Of a DNA stretch of 64,000 nt, positions 53,511 to 61,384 are shown in pieces. The DNA comes from Rhizobium sullae (GTDB taxonomy: Bacteria; Pseudomonadota; Alphaproteobacteria; Rhizobiales; Rhizobiaceae). The first letter of the stretch is position 1; every line of letters starts with the position of its first letter. The position numbers and the translations under genes are program-made. The notes under the pieces were generated by a model, which worked only from the letters and a program-made list of their open reading frames with translations, was not told the DNA's origin and made no database searches. The stretch spans positions 124,001 through 188,000 of the forward strand of contig NZ_CP104145.1 in assembly GCF_025200715.1 (NCBI RefSeq). The letters are read 5' to 3'.

Positions 53511-53954
53511 ATGCGTGGGAAGGTTGCCAACCAAGTCGGTGCCATCTGCTTTCGGGCCAATCCTGACAGGATCCTCGAAGTTCTTCTGATCACGACACGC
53601 GAAACGCACCGCTGGACCATCCCTAAGGGCTGGCCGATCCAGGGATTGCAGCCGCATGAAGTTGCGGAACGTGAAGCGTGGGAAGAAGCCGGCGTAAGAG
53701 GCAACGCCAAGAAGAAGCCATACGGGTACTACACATATTTGAAGAGGATAAAAAACAACCGCTCCATTCAGTGCGTCGTGCAAGCTCATCTCCTGCAGGT
53801 TAAGAAGGTTAGATTCACATTTCCTGAGTGTCGGGAACGCGTGCTAATCTGGCTGCCACCGACGGAGGCGTCTTCACGGGTTCCCGAACGGCAGCTGAAG
53901 AGCCTCATTTCCGGATTGGATGCCAAATTTAGCTCCGGCGATACCGGGAAATGA
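53511..53954 (+). CDS. NUDIX hydrolase
   Basis: 147 residues from ATG 53511, after GGAGGCAATA. The NUDIX box is HRWTIPKGWPIQG then EVAEREAWEEAGV; the REAWEE core is complete, while the first glutamate of the classical box appears to be leucine (GWPIQGL). It resembles diphosphoinositol/diadenosine-type NUDIX proteins of Rhizobiales. It would hydrolyse a nucleoside- or inositol-linked pyrophosphate. Placed after the P450 remnant, it may now use that NifA-type promoter. Confidence 0.85.
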   Translation: MRGKVANQVGAICFRANPDRILEVLLITTRETHRWTIPKGWPIQGLQPHEVAEREAWEEAGVRGNAKKKPYGYYTYLKRIKNNRSIQCVVQAHLLQVKKVRFTFPECRERVLIWLPPTEASSRVPERQLKSLISGLDAKFSSGDTGK

Positions 53955-54113
53955 GATTGGCTCAGCATACCCTGACTGCGGATCGATACGCGCCTATAGA
54001 TATGTTTTGCGTCTCCAAACCTCTGGTCAACGCGGCAACGGTGAAGACACTCCAAAGCGCAAAACTGGCGATAGCGTCGTGAGGTGACTCTATCAAAGAG
54101 CTTCAGTCGGTTT

Positions 54114-54129
54114 TGTCTGTGTCGCGACA
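54114..54129 (+). promoter_or_regulatory. NifA activator site of the P450 gene
   Basis: TGT-CTGTGTCGCG-ACA, exact TGT-N10-ACA; the inner TGTGTCGCGACACA is itself a perfect palindrome. 87 bp before the -24-like box. Confidence 0.7.
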
Positions 54130-54216
54130 CAGCCTTTTTTATAACATCTTGATCATCCTGAGGCTAAGTCATTGAAGTCCTGCCCTTAAATCACTCCTCG
54201 TCTTGATCAGTGAGAT

Positions 54217-54231
54217 TGGCATGAATTTGAT
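54217..54231 (+). promoter_or_regulatory. Variant sigma-54 promoter of the P450 gene
   Basis: TGGCATGAATTTGAT; the -24 box is good, the -12 box is poor and one base short in spacing. Supported mainly by its distance to the NifA site and by the parallel at 52735. Confidence 0.4.
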
Positions 54232-54288
54232 TGTCTTACTTCGCACCCGTCAAGGTGATGAGTCGGTGGGACAGAAGGAGAAAATAAA

Positions 54289-55506
54289 GTGCAGCGAGAT
54301 TCCATTCCGGATCATGTTCCCTCCGCGTTGGTCAGCGACTTCAGTCTGTTCACATCGCCCGGTATGGCACCAACAGCGAACGGAGACCCGCACGCAGCTA
54401 TTGCTCGGGTCCATGGAATGCCCCACATTTTCTATTCACCCTTTAACACGCGAGATGGACGGGGTACCTGGGTAATCACCCGCGCGCGCGACCAGCGCAA
54501 GGTGTTAGAGGATATCGAAACCTTTTCCAGCCATCGCAGCATCTTCTCCTCCGCACTCGGCGAAGACTGGCCAATGATCCCGCTCGAGCTCCAACCACCG
54601 GCCCATGGCATCTTTCGTGCACTCCTAGATCCGCTGTTCACCCCGAGGCGAGTGATGGCATTGGAGCGGAATGTCCGTAAGCAAGCGAGTGCGCTGATCG
54701 ACCTGATCGCCCGAATGAGCACCAGCTGTGACGTCATGAAGGATTTCGCCATCCCATTCACAGTTGACGTTTACCTCGGTGTTATGGGGCTCTCGAACAG
54801 CCGATCCGACGTTCTTATTCGCTGGGTAAGCGACTTGCTCCACGGCAATGGCGTTAAGCGAACGGAGGCAGCCCAATCGATTGTGAATTTTATTGACGAA
54901 GTTGCAGCGATGCGTCGAAAGCAACCAGCTGCCGATTTCATGACGTTCGTCGTGCGTGCGCAGGTTGAAAGTCGCTCCCTGACCAACGAGGAAGTCCGCG
55001 GTATCGGCGTGCTTTTCTTAATTGCGGGACTAGACACGGTCGCGGCCGCCCTAGGCTTTGACCTAGCCTATCTCGCACGCAATCCTGAGGATCAGGAATT
55101 GCTACGGAGAGAGCCGGACCGGATCGCGCTCGCGGTTGAAGAACTGTTGCGCGCCTATTCAACCGTTCAGATTATTCGTGTGGCTACGAAAGATGTCGAC
55201 TTTGAAGGTGTATCGATCCGTAAGGGAGACCTCGTTTCCTGCGCCACGATGATTGCTAACCGCGACCCCGCCGAATTTAAGTGCCCTGATACGATCGACC
55301 TGACACGACAGGGCAACCGCCACATAGCGTTTGGCTATGGTCCTCATCTTTGCCTCGGGGCAAATCTTGCCCGGCGGGAGATTGCTATAGGGGTCCATGA
55401 ATGGCTGGCGCGAATCCCCACCTTTCGGATCAAGGAAGGTACGGCGCCGATTACCCATGGGGGCCATGTATTCGGAGTTCAAAATTTGATTCTGACCTGG
55501 TCCTGA
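54289..55506 (+). CDS. Cytochrome P450, CYP127-like
   Basis: 405 residues. I-helix GLDTVAAALGF, ExxR in VEELLRAYS region, and the heme-binding loop FGYGPHLCLGANLARREI near residue 345. Corresponds to Y4vG (CYP127A) of NGR234, which also follows nifQ-dctA. The substrate is unknown. GTG start at 54289 follows AAGGAGAAAATAAA. A NifA site and -24-like element upstream suggest symbiotic expression. Confidence 0.9.
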   Translation: MQRDSIPDHVPSALVSDFSLFTSPGMAPTANGDPHAAIARVHGMPHIFYSPFNTRDGRGTWVITRARDQRKVLEDIETFSSHRSIFSSALGEDWPMIPLELQPPAHGIFRALLDPLFTPRRVMALERNVRKQASALIDLIARMSTSCDVMKDFAIPFTVDVYLGVMGLSNSRSDVLIRWVSDLLHGNGVKRTEAAQSIVNFIDEVAAMRRKQPAADFMTFVVRAQVESRSLTNEEVRGIGVLFLIAGLDTVAAALGFDLAYLARNPEDQELLRREPDRIALAVEELLRAYSTVQIIRVATKDVDFEGVSIRKGDLVSCATMIANRDPAEFKCPDTIDLTRQGNRHIAFGYGPHLCLGANLARREIAIGVHEWLARIPTFRIKEGTAPITHGGHVFGVQNLILTWS

Positions 55507-55623
55507 CTGCCTCGCCGGCGGCAGCGAAAAACAAGGGGCCCTTAGCCGCACCACACTGTGGGCTTTGAACAGGAGTGAACGGATGACAAGGGCTCTCAGT
55601 GCAATGATCCGAATGGAAATTCT

Positions 55624-56430
55624 GGCGATGTCACGTTATTTGATCAAGGTCGGAACAAGGCGCTTGTGTGAGACGTCAGGCGGTTGCGCCGGTCACGGCT
55701 TTCCACTGCGCCATTGCGCGGATCCGATGGATGTGGATGGCGAGGGCTGAGTTTTTCTGGTGCGGGGGGACGAAGAGATTTCGGAGTGCCGAAAAGATCG
55801 ATATGAACCGTTGCAAGCCGCCGACGGATCGAAATCCCTGCATCATCCGCTCCCGTTTTCGAAGCGGCACGTGAGAATTCTCGGCCCGATTGTTCCGGCC
55901 CTTGTGCGATCGATGTTCGACGGCGGGCATCACCTCCCGTCTTGCAGCACCATATGAGCGCAATTTGTCGGTGACGATCCGCTTCGGCGTCAGGCCTTGC
56001 TTCTTCAGCAGCCTGACCAGCAATCGCCTGGCGGCTTGGGTATCGCGGCGGGCTTGAACGATCTCGTCGAGAACGTAACCGTCTTGGTCAACGGCACGCC
56101 AGAGCCAATGTTTGCGGCCGCCGATGGAAATCACCACCTCGTCCAGATGCCAGATATCCTTTCGCGAAGGCCTCTTTCTGCACAACTGCCTGGCATAAGC
56201 CGTTCCGAATTTGCGACCCCATCTCCGGATCGTCTCATGGGAGACGACGATACCGCGCTCCAGCAGCATCTCCTCGACCATCCTCAGGCTCAAAGGGAAC
56301 CGAAAATACAGCCAGACCGCACGGGCGATGATCTGCGGTGGAAAGCGGTGGTTCTTGTAGCTTACGGCCGGACTGTTCATCCCAACCCGTTACCCGACAA
56401 CCGTTAAGCCGCTGACAACGTGACATCACC
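55624..56430 (-). mobile_element. IS6-family insertion sequence, full copy E
   Basis: 807 bp; left repeat GGCGATGTCACGTTAT (one change from the other copies) and right repeat ending at 56430. Same orientation as the copy at 32165-32971. Flanking octamers GAAATTCT and CGCGCGAG do not match. Confidence 0.92.
55676..56380 (-). CDS. IS6-family DDE transposase
   Basis: 234 residues with D80, D138 and E167 present. One visible change, L162R, lies four residues before the catalytic E region. Probably functional. Confidence 0.88.
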   Translation of the reverse strand: MNSPAVSYKNHRFPPQIIARAVWLYFRFPLSLRMVEEMLLERGIVVSHETIRRWGRKFGTAYARQLCRKRPSRKDIWHLDEVVISIGGRKHWLWRAVDQDGYVLDEIVQARRDTQAARRLLVRLLKKQGLTPKRIVTDKLRSYGAARREVMPAVEHRSHKGRNNRAENSHVPLRKRERMMQGFRSVGGLQRFISIFSALRNLFVPPHQKNSALAIHIHRIRAMAQWKAVTGATA

Positions 56431-56836
56431 CGCGCGAGACCTCCCTTGGAACGGATATCGCGTTCGCCATAGCGCGCCCCCTCGCAACTCGAAGCTGGAG
56501 TCTAGAAGATTCCCGCTTCAGAGTTTCGGTTGTGATGCCTTCATATTGGTTATTCTTCCCTTCCCGTGACCTCGCGTCATCGCCCCTGTCCTGGATACAA
56601 GCCTCTTCCGGCAACCAAACGGGTCAGATGAAGATCCCGGTCGATCCCGCTCCTAACGCCCCTGCGGCTTGGAAGGTGACAATCCGACAGCCGGCCGCCG
56701 GCCGGAATGACGGCCCGCCCGGCGACGATCACCATGCCAGAACTTCTACGTCCAAGAAGGTGGCAGCAGGCCGGATGATGCAGCGCCGGATCCAGCTGTC
56801 TCAACGAGATCGCTAACGTCTTTTGTTGAGTAATAA
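56431..56836. other. Stretch between IS6 and groEL terminator
   Basis: No gene recognised; the open frames are arginine/proline-rich and lack ribosome sites. Confidence 0.5.
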
Positions 56837-56860
56837 AAGGGCGGCTCGAGAGCCGCCCTT
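56837..56860 (-). terminator. Rho-independent terminator of groESL
   Basis: AAGGGCGGCTC (56837-56847) and GAGCCGCCCTT (56850-56860) form an 11-bp stem with a 2-bp loop; on the minus strand the stem runs into TTTTATT. It lies 37 bp past the groEL stop. Confidence 0.88.
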
Positions 56861-56896
56861 CGGATCCGGATGGATCGTGCTAAGGCTGTCGCCTTA

Positions 56897-58558
<1,662 letters not shown>

Positions 58559-58589
58559 TCAGCAATTTCGGGAAAAGCGATCGGCTGGA

Positions 58590-58886
58590 TCAGCCGATGA
58601 TGCCCATGATGTCGGCTTCCTTCATGATCAGCAGATCTTCGCCGTTGATCTTGACTTCGGTGCCGGACCACTTGCCGAACAGAACGCGGTCGCCAGCCTT
58701 GACGTCGAGAGCGACGACCTTGCCGGACTCGTCGCGAGCGCCGGAACCGACGGCGACGATTTCGCCTTCCTGCGGCTTTTCCTTGGCGGTGTCCGGAATG
58801 ATGATGCCGCCCTTGGTCTGTTCTTCAGATTCGACGCGGCGGACGACGACGCGGTCGTGCAGCGGACGGAAATTGGTGCTTGCCAT
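58590..58886 (-). CDS. groES: Co-chaperonin GroES
   Basis: 98 residues ([20 protein letters not shown] ... [20 protein letters not shown]), including the mobile loop with GGIIIPD. First gene of groESL, 55 bp before groEL. Confidence 0.97.
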   Translation of the reverse strand: MASTNFRPLHDRVVVRRVESEEQTKGGIIIPDTAKEKPQEGEIVAVGSGARDESGKVVALDVKAGDRVLFGKWSGTEVKINGEDLLIMKEADIMGIIG

Positions 58887-58940
58887 TGTCTAATCCCTCG
58901 ATCAAGTGACAGTGCGGATCTTCATCGATCCGGTGGACGT

Positions 58941-58969
58941 GCTAGCACTCCTCACACGAGAGTGCTAGC
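58941..58969 (-). promoter_or_regulatory. CIRCE operator (HrcA site)
   Basis: GCTAGCACTC (58941-58950), a 9-bp spacer, and GAGTGCTAGC (58960-58969) match the CIRCE consensus TTAGCACTC-N9-GAGTGCTAA apart from the outermost bases. It is 55 bp upstream of groES, so this operon should be repressed by HrcA and heat-inducible. Confidence 0.95.
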
Positions 58970-59095
58970 ACCGTGGCTGAGATATGCCTCGCTGACGTGC
59001 GTGTCAAGCATTGGCCAATTCGCAACGGGACAGGCGACCGCATGCATGGGGATTTGCCGATCACGATCCGCTTATGCCCGTTTGGGGTGATGTCA

Positions 59096-59323
59096 CGTTG
59101 TCAGCGGCTTAACGGTTGTCGGTAATGGGTTGGGATGAACAGTCCGGCCGTAAGCTACAAGAACCACCGCTTTCCACCGCAGATCATCGCCCGTGCGGTC
59201 TGGCTGTATTTTCGGTTCCCTTTGAGCCTGAGGATGGTCGAGGAGATGCTGCTGGAGCGCGGTATCGTCGTCTCCCATGAGACGATCCGGAGATGGGGTC
59301 GCAAATTCGGAACGGCTTATGCC
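59096..59323 (+). mobile_element. IS6 5' fragment cut by the Tn3-type transposon
   Basis: The first 228 bp of the element, up to codon ~62 of the transposase (GGCTTATGCC), then unrelated DNA. The break coincides with the presumed left end of the Tn3-family transposon; the remaining part would be expected beyond base 64000. Confidence 0.85.
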
Positions 59324-59363
59324 GGCCTCAGTGCATTTTTGGGACACGGATATGCGGTAGCGG

Positions 59364-60713
59364 TTATTGGCGCAGATCGATGACGCCGAGTTCGTGCCAC
59401 ATCCACTCAAAACTGTATGTCGCCATAGGATCTGCCGGATTTGGCTGCCGTGAAGACTGGTTTTCGAGATATTTGAGCCATTCGGCGACCTTTTGTCGGC
59501 TAGCGGCTGATTTTGCGGCCTGACGCGGCGTCTTGTTGCCGAGCATGCCGACCGGCTGATCAAGGGTTTCACGATATTGCCGGTCCATGAACTGATGAAC
59601 GACCTGCTCGGCAATTTCGGGCGGGATTTCAGGCGCGGGGGCTTCCTTTTCGCGTGCCGGCCGCTCGGCCATCATCTGTTCGACCGTGCGGATTTCTGTA
59701 AGCGGGGCGCGGACGAGATCACCGAGAGCCTGCTGGATCAAGGTCGTTCCATCTTGTGCGCGCTCTGCCGAGTTGGTCGCCAGGTGCAGGAATTTCCCCT
59801 TCAATTCCACATTTCCCCGCACCCGCGCCCCGTTTTCCATCGTAGTGTCGAAAGACGGTGCACTGCGTTTACGGGCGTCGTGCTTCGGCTTTTGCTCAAG
59901 CCAGTTCCAGAATTTTGCGTTTTCCTGCGACATGCCGGGAATGTTGCTAACCCGTGCGGCAACATCCTTCTGGGCAATTCCGGAGGCGAGCGGAAACCTG
60001 ACGTCATGGAATATGAGCTCATCACCATCCGCGTTCTGCATCGATGGCAGCCCTGCGGCGCGTTCAAGCGTATCGAACAGCCATGAAAGCGTGAACATGG
60101 AGGCGGCGGCCTGAAGCTCCTCGTCCTTGATGACCGGCAGCTTCTTCGCATTCTTTTTGCCGAACATCTGCCGCAGGCCATCGAACAGCGCATCGGTGGC
60201 CTGCGGCGTGAACGGCAGAAGGCCTCCGGCGAAGACGTTTGTGCCCATGACGGGGACAATCCGGGCGGCGATCCTGTCCCACTGCTTGAGGGTACTTGTA
60301 GCTGTTCCCTCACTGACCGCGATCGGGTCACCACCACGAACAAGATCTCGCGCGGCGAGCGACTTGCCCGGCACGATCTCACTGACTTCGTAAAGGCTCA
60401 TGACGGAAGTGCGCAGCGCCTTCATACAGTTTTTTGCCTGGGCATTTTCCTTCCAGCCGCGACGTTTGAGATATTCGTCGACGATGTTGCCGCCCTCGAC
60501 CTCGAAGTCCTGGGTCAGGAAATCCTCGAAGGCGCAGCCCCAGAGCGTCATAGCCCAGTCGTCGCCAAGGATTTCGGCGATGTCCTCGAAGTCCATGTCG
60601 CCAGCATCCAGGACTGGCCCGAAATGGTCGTAGAACACCTCGTCAAAGCATTCGCGCCATTCTTCCCGGGCAAGGAACTTCATCAGACCTTTGAGGTCAT
60701 GGCTGGTCGGCAT
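59364..60713 (-). CDS. Transposon passenger protein with MbcA/ParS-like C-terminus
   Basis: 449 residues from ATG 60713, which follows GTGGAGACC and overlaps the end of the resolvase gene by 17 bp, so the two are probably coupled. Residues ~385-445 (RETLDQPVGMLGNKTPRQAA, then VAEWLKYLEN) resemble the C-terminal Xre/MbcA/ParS or SEC-C-associated domain of uncharacterised proteins. The N-terminal part (FLAREEWRECFDEVFYDHFG) is helical and not recognised. No function assigned. Confidence 0.65.
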   Translation of the reverse strand: MPTSHDLKGLMKFLAREEWRECFDEVFYDHFGPVLDAGDMDFEDIAEILGDDWAMTLWGCAFEDFLTQDFEVEGGNIVDEYLKRRGWKENAQAKNCMKALRTSVMSLYEVSEIVPGKSLAARDLVRGGDPIAVSEGTATSTLKQWDRIAARIVPVMGTNVFAGGLLPFTPQATDALFDGLRQMFGKKNAKKLPVIKDEELQAAASMFTLSWLFDTLERAAGLPSMQNADGDELIFHDVRFPLASGIAQKDVAARVSNIPGMSQENAKFWNWLEQKPKHDARKRSAPSFDTTMENGARVRGNVELKGKFLHLATNSAERAQDGTTLIQQALGDLVRAPLTEIRTVEQMMAERPAREKEAPAPEIPPEIAEQVVHQFMDRQYRETLDQPVGMLGNKTPRQAAKSAASRQKVAEWLKYLENQSSRQPNPADPMATYSFEWMWHELGVIDLRQ

Positions 60714-61287
60714 GGAAGGTCTCCACATTCTGGCGATGTTCGGCGACGATGCGCGAAACCGTCGGTTCGCTGATATCGTAAAGTCTTGCCATTTCGGCTC
60801 CGCTTTTGCGGCCTGACAAGACGCTCTCGGCGATTTCCCGGCGTTTCTTCGGGTCGAGCTTCTTACGGCGTCCCCCAATTCGTCCTTCGGCACGTGCCTG
60901 AGCTAGGCCCGTCGTGGTCCTCTCCCGGATCATGGCGCGTTCGAACTCCGCAAAGGATCCCACCATCTGCATCATCATGCGCCCTGCCGCCGTGGTTGTG
61001 TCGATCGCCTCGGTGAGAGACCGGAATCCCGCACCTGCACTGGTGATCCTGTCCATCAGATGAAGGACATCCTTCAGCGATCGTGACAGGCGATCCAGCT
61101 TCCAGACAACGACGGTGTCGCCATCACGCAGTTGATCGAGCATGCGGTGCAATTCGGGCCGATCCCAACGCCCGCCAGACGCCTTTTCTTCGAACACGCG
61201 CTTGCAGCCAGCTTCGGACAAGGCGCGGGCCTGGGCCTTGTTCGATTGCTCGTCTCCCTTGCTCACCCGGGCGTAGCCAATCAGCAT
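60697..61287 (-). CDS. tnpR: Tn3-family serine resolvase
   Basis: 196 residues from ATG 61287 (MLIGYARVSKGDEQSNKAQA). Catalytic serine in YARVSKGD (residue 9), plus the RLSRSLKDV and MIRERTTTGLAQAR motifs, and a C-terminal helix-turn-helix (SGAEMARLYDISEPTVSRIV). Resolves cointegrates at res. Divergent from tnpA. Confidence 0.92.
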   Translation of the reverse strand: MLIGYARVSKGDEQSNKAQARALSEAGCKRVFEEKASGGRWDRPELHRMLDQLRDGDTVVVWKLDRLSRSLKDVLHLMDRITSAGAGFRSLTEAIDTTTAAGRMMMQMVGSFAEFERAMIRERTTTGLAQARAEGRIGGRRKKLDPKKRREIAESVLSGRKSGAEMARLYDISEPTVSRIVAEHRQNVETFHADQP

Positions 61288-61384
61288 CGAGGTCTGGCTA
61301 CACGGACAAAGCAAGGCGAAATTCCTTTCACAATCCTGTTTCAATATGGACTCGTAAGGCAAGCTATTTTTGAAAGGATATGGA

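Larger units (their letters stand above)
53955..54288. other. Promoter region of the P450 gene
   Basis: No gene. Carries the NifA site at 54114 and a -24-like element at 54217. Confidence 0.5.
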
